A stretch of DNA of 64,000 nucleotides from SKPT01 sp040905445 (GCA_040905445.1 JBBDRN010000035.1:1-64000), one strand, 5' to 3'; shown: positions 49,939-58,768, numbered from the stretch's first letter. Translations and numbers: made by a program. Notes: generated by a model not told the origin, from the letters alone.

Positions 49939-51225
49939 ACTGCGCACGATCAGCGTGTCGTTCTGCCCGCCGAAGCCGAAGCTGTTGGACAGGCAGACCC
50001 TGACATCGGCGTCGCGGCCGTGGTGCGGGACGTGGTCCATGTCGGCGAAAGCGGGGTCGGGGTTGTCCAGGTTGATTGTCGGGGGGACCTTGCCGTCACG
50101 CAGCGCGAGTACGCAGGTGATCAGCTCGACCGCGCCGGCGGCGGCGATCAGGTGGCCGAGCATCGACTTGACCGAGCTCATCGGGATGCTCGCGGCGCGG
50201 TCGCCGAAGACGGTGCGCACGGCCCGCGTCTCGGTCGAGTCGTTCTCCTTGGTGCCCGTGCCGTGGGCGGAGATGTAGTCGATCGCGCCCGGTTCGAGCT
50301 GGGCGTCGTGCAGCGCCTCGCGCATGGCGACGACGGCGCCGCGGCCGTCGGGCTCGATATCGGTGATGCGGTAGGCGTCGGCGCTCGAGCCGTAGCCGAC
50401 GATCTCGGCGAGCGGGGTGGCGCCGCGCTGCTGGGCGTGGTCGAGCGATTCGAGCACGAGCATGCCGGCGCCTTCGCCCAGGACGAAGCCGCCGCGATCG
50501 GCGGAGAAGGGTCGCGAGGCGCGCTTCGGGTCGTCGTTGTCGGTGGAGAGCGCGGTCAGCCGGTTGAAGCCCGTGACGCCGAACGGGTGGATCATGGTGT
50601 GGGCGCCGCCGGAGATCATGATGTCGGCGTCGCCGCGACGGATGATGCACGACGCCTCGCCGAGCGCCTGCGTCGAGGCGGCGCAGGCGGTCAGGCAGTT
50701 GTACGCCGGCCCCTGGGCGTCGAACTCCATGGCCAGATGCGACAAGGCCATGTTGGGCTCCTGCTCGATCTCGCCCAGCGCGGTGAAGCGCTCGCGCGCG
50801 GCCGCGGCCCACTTGGCGCCGTCGACGGCGCGACGATCCGCGTCCCAGCCGGCGAGGTTGGCGGTGACATAGTTCTGGAAATCGAGCGAGCCCTCGCCCG
50901 AGCCGAGGTAGATGCCCAGCCGCGCCGGGTCGGCCAGGGCGTGGCGATCGAGCCCCGCCCAGCGCCAGGCCTGCGCGGCGGCGCCGAGCGCGAAGGCGGT
51001 GTTGAGCCCGACGTTCTCATGCACGTCGCGGTGGGCGACGAAGGCGAGATGGTCGTAGTCACCGCTGACCTCGGCGGCGAAGGTCGTCGGAAACGTCGAC
51101 GCGTCGAAGTGGGTGATCGGCGCGACCGCGGACGTGCCCGCGAGCAGCCTGGCCCAGACGGTCTCGATGTCCCAGCCGAGCGGCGTGACCCAGCCGATGC
51201 CCGTGATGACGACGCGGTTGTTCAT
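49933..51225 (-). CDS. fabF: Beta-ketoacyl-ACP synthase II-like enzyme
   Basis: 430-residue condensing enzyme of fatty acid elongation. The catalytic triad is readable: Cys181 in LTACAASTQALGEA, His321 in YISAHGTGTKENDSTE and His358 in KSMLGHLIAAAGAVE. The ends (RVVITGIGWVTPLGWDIETVW and SNSFGFGGQNDTLIV) fit FabF. It lies downstream of ispG and a DUF1805 gene on the same strand with a 93-base gap. It could also be a polyketide or special-lipid synthase; no acyl carrier protein gene is adjacent. The stop codon lies inside a dispersed palindrome. Confidence 0.92.
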   Translation of the reverse strand: MNNRVVITGIGWVTPLGWDIETVWARLLAGTSAVAPITHFDASTFPTTFAAEVSGDYDHLAFVAHRDVHENVGLNTAFALGAAAQAWRWAGLDRHALADPARLGIYLGSGEGSLDFQNYVTANLAGWDADRRAVDGAKWAAAARERFTALGEIEQEPNMALSHLAMEFDAQGPAYNCLTACAASTQALGEASCIIRRGDADIMISGGAHTMIHPFGVTGFNRLTALSTDNDDPKRASRPFSADRGGFVLGEGAGMLVLESLDHAQQRGATPLAEIVGYGSSADAYRITDIEPDGRGAVVAMREALHDAQLEPGAIDYISAHGTGTKENDSTETRAVRTVFGDRAASIPMSSVKSMLGHLIAAAGAVELITCVLALRDGKVPPTINLDNPDPAFADMDHVPHHGRDADVRVCLSNSFGFGGQNDTLIVRSL

Positions 51226-51318
51226 GTGGCGGTCCTGCGGGTGCGGAATCGTGCGGCGACGGTCACGATTCTACCGGCCCGCCGGGAGGCCGTGCGGCGG
51301 CGGATGGCGGGGGCGGGG

Positions 51319-51621
51319 TTACGTCGCGCTGGCGAGGTGGGCGAGCGCCTCGCGGCCGGTCATGCCCTCCGTGACGCCGGCCTCGCGTGCGGCGCGACTG
51401 ACGGCGACGACGTTCGCGGCGAGCATGTCGTCGAACGACTTGACGCCGGTGACGATCGCCATGGCGTCGCCGACGCGATCGGCGGTCTCGACGCTGAAGT
51501 AGCCGCAGGCGAGCAGGCCCGTGCGGGGACCGCTGCCGGCCTTGATCAGCAGCACGTCGGTGTTGGCGGTGCGGACATGGGTGCCTTCAGCGGCGAGGCC
51601 GTCGATGGTGAGGGTGGGCAC
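51319..51621 (-). CDS. DUF1805 (YunC-like) protein
   Basis: 100-residue protein with the DUF1805 pattern: NTDVLLIKAGSGPRTGLLACGYFSVETADRVGDAMAIVTGVKSFDDML, followed by helices ending ALAHLASAT. The function of the family is unknown; it is often near isoprenoid or translation genes. The GTG at 51621 has a GGAG site and gives the compact family length. It lies 40 bases after ispG, within a GTTAGCCG repeat. Confidence 0.75.
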   Translation of the reverse strand: MPTLTIDGLAAEGTHVRTANTDVLLIKAGSGPRTGLLACGYFSVETADRVGDAMAIVTGVKSFDDMLAANVVAVSRAAREAGVTEGMTGREALAHLASAT

Positions 51622-51640
51622 GGCGGGGCTCCGGGGCAAG

Positions 51641-51671
51641 CGAACGGCGAACGGCTAACGGCTAACGGCGA
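51641..51671. repeat. CGGCTAACGGCTAACGG tandem repeat
   Basis: Four units of an AACGGC motif lie between ispG and the DUF1805 gene and include the ispG stop codon (51662-51664). Related short copies are at 28097-28116 and 39428-39444. Confidence 0.6.
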
Positions 51672-52939
51672 TCCTCGCCCGATCCGGTGATCGTCAACGG
51701 CGTGACCTTCTCCACCTGGCCCTGCGCGATATTCTCGAAGCCGCTGCCGAGCTCGCCGATGGGGTCGGGCGGGGCGATCTCGACGACCTTTTGGCCGAGC
51801 TTCGCCTCGCCGCGTTCGACGCGGGCCTGGAACTTCGTGCACTCGGCGAGCAGGGCGTCGAGGATCTCGGCCTCGGGGACGTTGGCGACGCGCTCGCCCT
51901 GCACATAGATGATGCCGCGCCGATCGCCCGCGAACACGGCGACGTCCGCGCCTTCCGCTTCGCCCGGGCCGTTGACGACGCAGCCCATGACGGCCACCTT
52001 GATGGGCAGGTGGATGGCGCCCTTGAGCGTGGTGCGCACGTCCTGGACGAGGGTGAAGAGGTCGACCTGGATGCGGCCGCACGTCGGGCAGGCGATGAGG
52101 TCGACTCCCTGTCGCTCGCGCAGGCCGAGGCAGTAGAGCATCTCGAGCGCGTCCTCGACCTCGTAGACGGGGTCGGACGCGTAGCTGATGCGCACGGTGT
52201 CGCCGACGCCGGCGGCGAGCAGGTGGCCGAGCGGCACGACGCTGCGGATGTTGCCCGTCTCGCGCGGGCCGGCGTGGGTGACGCCGAGGTGCAGCGGGTG
52301 GTCGAAGCGCTTGGAGATTTCGGTGTACGCGGCGATGACGAGCGTGGGGTCGGGGCTCTTGGCGCTGATGACGATGTCGTGGAAGTCACTCTCGTAGAAG
52401 ATGTCGAGGTATTCCTCGAGCTTGGTGATGAAGATGGCGAGCATGTGGCCGTGCGGGTTGTCGGAGAAGACGCCGCCGAGCTCCTTCATGCGCTTCTGCT
52501 TGTCCTTGCGCTCGACGATGGAGCCTTCGTTGACGCCGATGCGGATGGGCAGGCGCTTTTCCTTGCACGCGGCAATGACGTCGGCGACCTGCTTGCGGTC
52601 CTGGATGTTGCCCGGGTTGAGGCGGATCTTGTGCACGCCGGCGTCGATGGCCTCGAGAGCGCGCTCGAAGTGGAAGTGGACGTCGGCGACGATGGGCACG
52701 CGCACCTGCGGAAGGATGTCGCGCAGGGCCTCGGTGTCGACGCGCTTGGGCACGGCGACGCGAACGATGTCCGCGCCCGCCGCGGCAAGCTTGTTGATCT
52801 CCGCGACGCAGGCGTCGACGTCATAGGTGTACCCGGCCGTCATGGTCTGGACGGAGACGGGCGCGTCGCCGCCGATGGTGACGCGGCCGTGCTGCTCATC
52901 GCCGAGCGTGACCGATCGTGTGGGGCGTCGCACGTTCAT
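51662..52939 (-). CDS. ispG: 4-hydroxy-3-methylbut-2-enyl diphosphate synthase IspG
   Basis: 425-residue [4Fe-4S] enzyme of the MEP isoprenoid pathway. The TIM barrel starts MTAGYTYDVDACVAEINKLAAAGADIVRVAVP. DIVISAKSPDP is conserved, and the cluster ligands are Cys in ACPTCGR near residue 284-287 and Cys plus Glu in MGCVVNGPGEAEGAD near 319-326. No plant-type central insertion is present. It supplies isoprenoids used by uppS elsewhere in the window. A repeat-bearing gap precedes it on the 5' side. It heads a gene row with DUF1805 and fabF. Confidence 0.96.
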   Translation of the reverse strand: MNVRRPTRSVTLGDEQHGRVTIGGDAPVSVQTMTAGYTYDVDACVAEINKLAAAGADIVRVAVPKRVDTEALRDILPQVRVPIVADVHFHFERALEAIDAGVHKIRLNPGNIQDRKQVADVIAACKEKRLPIRIGVNEGSIVERKDKQKRMKELGGVFSDNPHGHMLAIFITKLEEYLDIFYESDFHDIVISAKSPDPTLVIAAYTEISKRFDHPLHLGVTHAGPRETGNIRSVVPLGHLLAAGVGDTVRISYASDPVYEVEDALEMLYCLGLRERQGVDLIACPTCGRIQVDLFTLVQDVRTTLKGAIHLPIKVAVMGCVVNGPGEAEGADVAVFAGDRRGIIYVQGERVANVPEAEILDALLAECTKFQARVERGEAKLGQKVVEIAPPDPIGELGSGFENIAQGQVEKVTPLTITGSGEDRR

Positions 52940-52975
52940 GGGTGGCAGTATAGGGGCGAATTTCTCGCGGAGGGC

Positions 52976-53070
52976 GGATTTCGCGCAGGGAACGCAGAGA
53001 GCGCAGGGGCCGCGGAGACCAGAAGCTTGAGGTTCACCTTTGCGGCCTCTGCGCCCTCCGCGCGAAATCC
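52976..53070. repeat. CGCAGAG-type inverted repeat between kor and ispG
   Basis: Arms 52976-53012 and 53042-53070 are inverted with small bulges: GGATTTCGCGCAGGGAACGC pairs with sequence ending CCGCGCGAAATCC. It belongs to the same style as the CACAGAG repeats but with a different core. Confidence 0.65.
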
Positions 53071-53076
53071 CCCGCG

Positions 53077-54123
53077 CTACTCGTGCAGGCGGTGGCCCGG
53101 CTCCGCGACCTCGTCGATGGTGTAGGTGTCGCCGGCGTTGAGCAGGTCGTGCAGCCGGCCCTTGCCGTGACGCTTCACCGCGTCCTCGACCTGCTGCTCG
53201 AGCATGTCCTCGTAGCAGGCGCGATCGGCGGCGCGATAAAACACGCCCACCGGCTCGGGGAAGTGCGGCTGCTTGAGCTGCGCGAGCATAAACGCCAGGC
53301 TCACGTCCGTCTCGTCGTGGAAGAGCAGGTCGTCCTCGCTGACGCCCTTGCCCAGTTCGACGACCTCGGGCTTGTGGCCGTGGAACCGGATGCCCTTGTC
53401 ACGCTCCTTGCCGAAGATCAGCGGCTTGCCGTGCTCGAGGCGCAGGAGGTTGTCCTCCTTGCTGTCCTTGTCGGTGGCGTAGGCGAACGCCTTGTGGTTG
53501 AACACGTTGCAGTCCTGGTAGATCTCCAGGAAGCTCGCGCCGCGGTGGCGGGCGGCGCGCTCGATGACGTCGGGCAGATCCTTGTCCACGTCCACGCTCC
53601 GCGCGACGAAGCTCGCCTCGGCGGCCAGCGCGATGGCGATCGGGTTGATCGGCATGTCGACGGAGCCCATGGGGCTGGACTTGGTCTTCTTCTCGCGCTC
53701 GCTGGTCGGCGAGTACTGGCCCTTGGTCAGGCCGTAGATGCGGTTGTTGAAGAGCATGAAGTTGACGTTGACGTTGCGGCGCAGCAGGTGCATGAGGTGG
53801 TTGCCGCCGATGCTCAGCGCATCGCCGTCGCCGGAGACGACCCAGACGTCGAGTTCGGGGTTGGCGAGGCGGATGCCGGTGGCGAAGCCCGGCGCGCGGC
53901 CGTGGATGGAGTGGAAGCCGTACGTGTTCATGTAGTACGGAAAGCGGGCCGCGCAGCCGATGCCGGAGACGAAGACGGTCTTTTCGCGGCGCATGCCCAT
54001 CTTCGCGGCCACCTTGCGCACCTGGGTGAGGATGGCGTAGTCCCCGCAGCCGGGGCACCAGCGGACGTCCTGATCGGAGGCGAAGTCTTTGGGCTTGAGC
54101 ACGTTGAGCTTTTCGTCGGGCAT
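53077..54123 (-). CDS. korB: 2-oxoacid:ferredoxin oxidoreductase, beta subunit
   Basis: 348-residue thiamine-diphosphate subunit. Cys23 and Cys26 in WCPGCGDYAIL are cluster ligands, VFVSGIGCAARFPYYMNTYGFHSIHGRA is conserved, and the thiamine and Mg site reads VVSGDGDALSIGGNHLMHLLRRNVN, with LFNNRIYGLTKGQYSPTS. With the alpha subunit it would oxidise 2-oxoglutarate or a related acid to acyl-CoA and reduced ferredoxin. The partner gene lies upstream, separated by a toxin-antitoxin pair. ATG at 54123. Confidence 0.94.
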   Translation of the reverse strand: MPDEKLNVLKPKDFASDQDVRWCPGCGDYAILTQVRKVAAKMGMRREKTVFVSGIGCAARFPYYMNTYGFHSIHGRAPGFATGIRLANPELDVWVVSGDGDALSIGGNHLMHLLRRNVNVNFMLFNNRIYGLTKGQYSPTSEREKKTKSSPMGSVDMPINPIAIALAAEASFVARSVDVDKDLPDVIERAARHRGASFLEIYQDCNVFNHKAFAYATDKDSKEDNLLRLEHGKPLIFGKERDKGIRFHGHKPEVVELGKGVSEDDLLFHDETDVSLAFMLAQLKQPHFPEPVGVFYRAADRACYEDMLEQQVEDAVKRHGKGRLHDLLNAGDTYTIDEVAEPGHRLHE

Positions 54124-54152
54124 GGTTGTTGCCTTGCTTGCTGCGGCGGGAC

Positions 54153-54455
54153 CTACTGTCGCTTATTCAGTTCGGCACGGACCCAAAGTGGGTCGCGTCT
54201 CATGTCAAGGATGGCGTAAACGTACGCCGTGTCGGACTCCAGCTCGTAATAGATGCCAAAGGGGAATCGCTTCGCGAGCATGCGGTGCAGGCCGTATTGC
54301 TTCTGGTGAACGCCCGCGTAAAGCACGAGCGAGTCGAGGTCGGCCAGAATGGACTCCACGAAGTATTCACCAACACCTGCCTCCCGGGCCTCGTAAAACG
54401 CGCTGCCCGCCTCGATGTCCGCCGCGGCGTCTTCCAGGACGACGACGTTTTTCAT
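54153..54455 (-). CDS. RelE/ParE-family toxin
   Basis: 100-residue protein starting MKNVVVLEDAAADIEAGSAFYEAREAGVGEYFVESILADLDSL, with RMLAKRFPFGIYYELESDTAYVYAILDMRRDPLW. The pattern, with KRFPFGIYYE and VYAILDMRRDP, fits the ParE/RelE fold. It overlaps the antitoxin gene by four bases (ATGA) and ends 29 bases before korB, so the pair sits inside the kor operon. It may be an mRNA interferase or a gyrase inhibitor; sequence alone does not decide. Confidence 0.85.
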   Translation of the reverse strand: MKNVVVLEDAAADIEAGSAFYEAREAGVGEYFVESILADLDSLVLYAGVHQKQYGLHRMLAKRFPFGIYYELESDTAYVYAILDMRRDPLWVRAELNKRQ

Positions 54456-54670
54456 GAACCCGTCGCCCGCACTCGCGCCCGGAGTTGCTCGAGCGTCAGG
54501 AACTTCGCCCCGCCTCGCTTCGCCCGTGCTTGGCGATCCGCCAGCACCTGCTCATGCCACGCCGGCGAGGGCACATCCGCGGGCTGACGCTGGAGCGTGT
54601 CCCACAACTGCTCCATCGTCCGCAGCCGCTCCGCCACAGACATGCTCTCGATTTCGGAGGGTTCGATCAT
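54452..54670 (-). CDS. Antitoxin of the addiction-module component type
   Basis: 72-residue protein starting MIEPSEIESMSVAERLRTMEQLWDTLQRQPADVPSPAWHEQVLADRQARAK in two motifs. This fits the short helical antitoxins (PF09720-like) that pair with ParE/RelE toxins. The gene begins nine bases after the korA stop, with a GAGGTGAGGTG ribosome site inside the end of korA, and overlaps the toxin gene by ATGA. No separate promoter is visible, so it depends at least partly on kor transcription. Confidence 0.85.
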   Translation of the reverse strand: MIEPSEIESMSVAERLRTMEQLWDTLQRQPADVPSPAWHEQVLADRQARAKRGGAKFLTLEQLRARVRATGS

Positions 54671-54679
54671 GGCTGCACC

Positions 54680-56650
54680 TCACCTCGTCTGCCCATTGTT
54701 CGCCTCATCAGCCACGCCCTGCCCCTCCACGCTCACCTCGTGGTCGCGCGGCACGAGCGATTCGCGGCTGCCCCAATCGCCGCTGAGCATCAGATCGATC
54801 GCCTGCGCGACCTCGGAGACGAGGAACGGCTTGCCCTGCACCTTGTTCAGCCCCTTGGCGTCGATGAGGAAGCGGCCGCGGATCAGCATGCGAAGCTGGC
54901 CCATGTTCAACTCCGGAATCAGCACCTGCTTGAAGCGCGCCAGCACCTCGCCGAGGTTCGCGGGCATCGGGTTCAGGTGTCGCAGGTGCAGGCAGGAGAC
55001 GTCCTGCCCCTTCTCACGGGCGCGCTCCACGGCCGTGAGGATCGCGCCCTGCGTGCCGCCCCAGCCGAGCACGAGCAGCTCGCCCGTCGCGTCGCCGAAC
55101 GGCTCGACGGGGGGGATCTCCTGGGCGATGCGCTCGACCTTGGCCTGACGCAGGTCGGTCATGCGCTGGTGGTTGTCCGGGTCATAGGAGACGCTGCCGG
55201 TGACGTCTTCCTTCTCGAGGCCGCCGATGCGATGCTCGAGGCCCGGCGTGCCGGGGATGGCCCACGGGCGGACGAGGTTTTCGTCGCGCTGGTAGGGCTG
55301 GTAGGTTTCCGCGGCGTCGGCGGTGGGATGCTTGACCTCGATCTTCTCGAAGCCCTCAGGATCGGGGATGCGCCACGGCTCGGCACCGTTGGCGAGGTAG
55401 CCTTCGCTGAGGATGACGACGGGCACGAGGTGCTGGAGGGCGATGCGCACCGCCTCGATGGCGATGTCGAAGCAGTCGGCGGGCGACTGGGGGGCGAGGG
55501 CGACGATCGGGCTCTCGCCGTTGCGGCCATAGAGCGCCATGAGCAGGTCGGACTGCTCGGTCTTGGTGGGCAGGCCCGTCGAGGGCCCGCCGCGCTGCAC
55601 GTCGACGACGACCATCGGCAGCTCGGTCATCACCGCCAGGCCCATCGCCTCGCTCTTGAGGGCGAAGCCCGGGCCGGACGTCCCGCACACGCCGATCTGC
55701 CCGGCGTAGGAGGCGCCGATGGCGGCGGCGGCGGCGGCGATCTCGTCCTCCGCCTGGAACGTGCGCACGCCGAAGTGCCGCAGGCTCGCCAGCGAATGCA
55801 GGATGTCGCTGGCGGGCGTGATCGGATACGAGCAGTAGATGATGTTCTTGCCCGCGAGCTCGCTGGCGGTGACGAGGCCCATCGCGAGCGCGTCGTTGCC
55901 GGTAATCTTGCGGTAGCGCCCGGGCGGGATGGAGGCCTTGCTCACCTCGAAGCGCTCGGAGAAGAACTCGGCGGTCTCGCCGAAGTAGTAGCCGGCCTTG
56001 AGCGCCGCGATGTTGGCGTCGGCGACCTCGGGCAGGTTCTTTTTCGTTCGGAAGTAGTCGTCCAGGAACTTGATCGTCGTCTCGACGGGCCGGTCGAACA
56101 GCCAGTAGACAATGCCCAGGGCGTACATGTTCTTGCAGCGGCCGACGTCCTTGGCGCCGAGGCCCGAGTCGGCGAGAGCCTCGGTGTTCAGCCGCGTGAT
56201 GGGCACGCGGTAGATGCGGTACTTTTCGAGACTATCCTGATCCTCGACGGGGTTGTAGCCGTCGGGGTAGCCGGCCTTGCGGAGGTTGAGCTTCTCGAAC
56301 TCGGAATCATTGACGATGACGATGCCGTCGGGCTCGACGTCGCGGATGTGGGCTTTGAAGGCGGCGGGGTTCATCGCGATCAGGACGTTGACCTGGTCGC
56401 CCGGGGTGTAGATGTCTTCGTTGGCGAAGTTGATCTGGAAGCCGGAGACGCCCGGAACGGTGCCGGCGGGGGCGCGGATTTCGGCGGGGAAGTCGGGCAG
56501 CGTGGCCACGTCGTTGCCGAAGATGGCGGACGTGTCGGTGAACTGCGTCCCGGCGAGCTGCATGCCATCGCCGGAGTCGCCCGCAAAGCGGACAACGACA
56601 GAGTCCAAGTTGTTTATGTTGCTGCTTTTACCCTCTTGCTTCACGCCCAC
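54680..56650 (-). CDS. korA: 2-oxoacid:ferredoxin oxidoreductase, gamma-alpha fusion subunit
   Basis: 656-residue fusion. The N-terminal gamma domain has VRFAGDSGDGMQLAGTQF and NDVATLPDFPAEIRAPAGTVPGVSGFQINFANEDIYTPGD. The alpha domain, from about residue 230, has GNDALAMGLVTASELAGKNIIYCSYPITPASDILH, EDEIAAAAAAIGASYAG, TSGPGFALKSEAMGLAVMTELPMVVVDVQRGGPSTGLPTKTEQSDLL and a C-terminal LVLGWGGTQGAI. This is the KorA/OorA architecture without extra ferredoxin domains. The start at 56650 has no strong ribosome site. It and korB flank a toxin-antitoxin pair. It uses ferredoxin, not NAD, for 2-oxoacid oxidation, likely in the TCA cycle. Confidence 0.94.
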   Translation of the reverse strand: MGVKQEGKSSNINNLDSVVVRFAGDSGDGMQLAGTQFTDTSAIFGNDVATLPDFPAEIRAPAGTVPGVSGFQINFANEDIYTPGDQVNVLIAMNPAAFKAHIRDVEPDGIVIVNDSEFEKLNLRKAGYPDGYNPVEDQDSLEKYRIYRVPITRLNTEALADSGLGAKDVGRCKNMYALGIVYWLFDRPVETTIKFLDDYFRTKKNLPEVADANIAALKAGYYFGETAEFFSERFEVSKASIPPGRYRKITGNDALAMGLVTASELAGKNIIYCSYPITPASDILHSLASLRHFGVRTFQAEDEIAAAAAAIGASYAGQIGVCGTSGPGFALKSEAMGLAVMTELPMVVVDVQRGGPSTGLPTKTEQSDLLMALYGRNGESPIVALAPQSPADCFDIAIEAVRIALQHLVPVVILSEGYLANGAEPWRIPDPEGFEKIEVKHPTADAAETYQPYQRDENLVRPWAIPGTPGLEHRIGGLEKEDVTGSVSYDPDNHQRMTDLRQAKVERIAQEIPPVEPFGDATGELLVLGWGGTQGAILTAVERAREKGQDVSCLHLRHLNPMPANLGEVLARFKQVLIPELNMGQLRMLIRGRFLIDAKGLNKVQGKPFLVSEVAQAIDLMLSGDWGSRESLVPRDHEVSVEGQGVADEANNGQTR

Positions 56651-56884
56651 GATCGACCTCTGGTTAGCGAAAATTGGCGATGCACCGGCTGCAAATGAGT
56701 GATTGTATCGCGGAACGGCGGCTCGAACAACGATTTAACACGCATCGGCGAGCGATTACAAAGGACTTAACCGTCCTTATACAGCCCCCCCCGGCTCCCG
56801 GCGACGGGGCTTCAAGTGGCCGCCCGCCCCACCCGATAGAAAAGCTGGGAACCAGGACCGCCCGGGGGCGAGGGATACGCACTG

Positions 56885-57079
56885 ATGAGCACGACCGCGG
56901 GCACAATTCGGCTGATCTGTCCCAACCTCAAGTGCCGCGCCACGCTCGCCGTATCCGAGGCGTCACGCGGCAAGGTGGTCCGCTGTCGACAGTGCCAGGG
57001 CCGCGTCGGCGTGCCGACGAAGCCCGAGCGCCCGGTCCCGGCCGCGCCGCCCGAGGATGCCGCCTCCTCGACCTCCTGA
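56885..57079 (+). CDS. Small zinc-ribbon protein
   Basis: 64-residue protein with one zinc-finger-like unit: IRLICPNLKCRATLAVSEASRGKVVRCRQCQGRVGVPT, with four Cys in two CxxxxC/CxxC-like pairs. The pattern is common in planctomycete proteins, often as a domain in larger ones. Pro/Ala/Ser-rich end. It is divergent from korA, with a 234-base shared upstream region, and lies 54 bases before the convergent FHA gene. No partner is obvious. Confidence 0.75.
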   Translation: MSTTAGTIRLICPNLKCRATLAVSEASRGKVVRCRQCQGRVGVPTKPERPVPAAPPEDAASSTS

Positions 57080-57133
57080 GCCCGGGCAGGCAGGCCTGCC
57101 CGCGTCACCGCCCACGATCAACCCGCCGGGGCC

Positions 57134-57502
57134 TCACCCATCGGCCGTCGCGACGACGGCCTGCGGTCGCACGTGCGTCTCGCTCGGCGGCGCGACGCGG
57201 CCCGGCTGCCCGTCGATGACAAGCGTCAGGACGATCGGCCCGACGGCCAGGTGATCGCCCGGCCTGAGCCTCGCCACGGCGACGCGCTCGCCGTTGCGCC
57301 ACGTGCCGTTGGCCGACCCCAGATCGCGCACACGCACCGCGCCGGTCGCATCCACCTCCAGCTCACAGTGGTGGCGGGCGACGCAGGGCAGCGCGATGCG
57401 CAGGTCGCAATCGCGCGAGCGGCCGACTACCATTCGCCTTCGCCGCAGCGGGAACGCCCGGTGGCGTCCATCCAAGGTGATCATGACCAGCGAGACATCC
57501 AT
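57134..57502 (-). CDS. FHA-domain protein
   Basis: 122-residue single FHA domain, a phosphothreonine-binding module. MVVGRSRDCDLRI, VARHHCELEV and VRDLGSANGTWRNGERV are the conserved strands, with the GRS, RHH and NGT motifs. The last 25 residues are not part of the domain. GAGG precedes the ATG at 57502. Its start codon shares the CATG palindrome with the hemW start on the other strand, so the two promoters must overlap coding sequence. The binding partner is unknown. Confidence 0.85.
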   Translation of the reverse strand: MDVSLVMITLDGRHRAFPLRRRRMVVGRSRDCDLRIALPCVARHHCELEVDATGAVRVRDLGSANGTWRNGERVAVARLRPGDHLAVGPIVLTLVIDGQPGRVAPPSETHVRPQAVVATADG

Positions 57503-58751
57503 GTCCGCACCTCACCAGGCTCGCCTGAATCATCCGAGCCATCGTTGTGACTCTACCCCCGGCACGGGCGCGCTTCCATCCGAGCGGACAGCGGGGTTTT
57601 CCCCCGACGCATGCGCAGCCGCCGCAGGGCTGTACCTGCACGTCCCGTTCTGCGCGCACAAGTGCCATTACTGCGATTTCTACAGCATCGTCGAGCAGTC
57701 CGGGCCTCGGCATCAAGCATTCACCGACGCGCTCGTGAGGGAACTGCGGGCGCGCGCTGGGGCCTACGACCTGATGCCGGAGACGATCTTCGTCGGCGGC
57801 GGCACGCCCACGCTGCTGCCCGCCGCGATGTGGGCGCGGCTGCTCAACGCGATGGCGTCGCTCGACCTGCTCGCGAACGTGCGCGAGTTCACGGTCGAAG
57901 CCAATCCCGAGACGGTGACGCCCGAGTTGATGCGAACGCTCGTGGCCAGCGGGGTGAACCGCATCTCGATGGGCGCACAGTCGTTTCAGCCGCGGCTGCT
58001 CAAGGCGCTGGAGCGCTGGCACGACCCGGCCAGCGTGGCGCGGGCGGTAACCATCGTGCGCGACGCGGGGATCGCCAACGTCAACCTCGATCTCATCTTC
58101 GCGATCCCGGGGCAGACGATGGCGGAGCTGGACGCCGACCTGGACGCGGCGCTGGCGCTGGAGCCGACGCACCTGTCCTGCTACAGCCTGATCTTTGAGC
58201 CGCACACGCCGCTGACCAAGCGCATGGCGTTGGGGCTCATCAAGCCGATGGATGAGCAGACCGAGCGCGCGATGTACGAGCACGTCATGGGGCGCCTGGA
58301 TGACGCGGGCTTCGAGCAGTACGAGGTCAGCAACTGGGCGCGGCGAGGCGGCGGCGCGGCCGATCATCGCTGCGCGCACAACCTGCTGTACTGGCGCAAC
58401 GACAACTGGATCGGCGTCGGGCCATCCGCGGCGAGCCACATGGCAGGGCGGCGGTGGAAGAATCGGCCTCACCTCGGGGCGTACATCGCCCAGTCGCCCG
58501 ACCCGACGCTGGCCGAGGATGAGACGCTCGAACCGGCGCGGCAGGTGGGCGAGCGGCTGATGCTCGCCCTGCGTACGCGCGAGGGGATCGCGCTGGCGTG
58601 GGTCGAGCAGGCGTTGGCGGCCGACGATGATCGCCGCGACGTGATCGACGAGCTTGTCGCGATCGACATGCTGGAGCGCACGGACACGCACCTGCGCGTG
58701 ACCAACCAGGGCCTGTTCGTGGCCGATGCGATCGTCGCGCGGCTGCTGTAG
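57501..58751 (+). CDS. hemW: Radical SAM heme chaperone HemW
   Basis: 416-residue radical SAM protein related to coproporphyrinogen dehydrogenase. The cluster Cys are 51, 55 and 58 in VPFCAHKCHYCDF. GGGTPTLLP, EANPETVTPEL, RISMGAQSFQPRLLKALER and LDLIFAIPGQT follow, as does the C-terminal winged region ending TNQGLFVADAIVARLL. HemW carries heme to respiratory enzymes and lacks oxidase activity. Typical proteins start a few residues before LYLHVPF; here 43 residues precede it and no closer start codon exists in frame. The stop codon TAG belongs to a dispersed palindrome. Confidence 0.9.
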   Translation: MSAPHQARLNHPSHRCDSTPGTGALPSERTAGFSPDACAAAAGLYLHVPFCAHKCHYCDFYSIVEQSGPRHQAFTDALVRELRARAGAYDLMPETIFVGGGTPTLLPAAMWARLLNAMASLDLLANVREFTVEANPETVTPELMRTLVASGVNRISMGAQSFQPRLLKALERWHDPASVARAVTIVRDAGIANVNLDLIFAIPGQTMAELDADLDAALALEPTHLSCYSLIFEPHTPLTKRMALGLIKPMDEQTERAMYEHVMGRLDDAGFEQYEVSNWARRGGGAADHRCAHNLLYWRNDNWIGVGPSAASHMAGRRWKNRPHLGAYIAQSPDPTLAEDETLEPARQVGERLMLALRTREGIALAWVEQALAADDDRRDVIDELVAIDMLERTDTHLRVTNQGLFVADAIVARLL

Positions 58752-58768
58752 GGTCCGCGGTGCGGACC
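58747..58768. repeat. GTAGGGTCCGC palindrome (copy 6) at the hemW stop
   Basis: CTGTAGGGTCCGCGGTGCGG starts in the last hemW codon and supplies its TAG stop (58749-58751). Confidence 0.75.
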
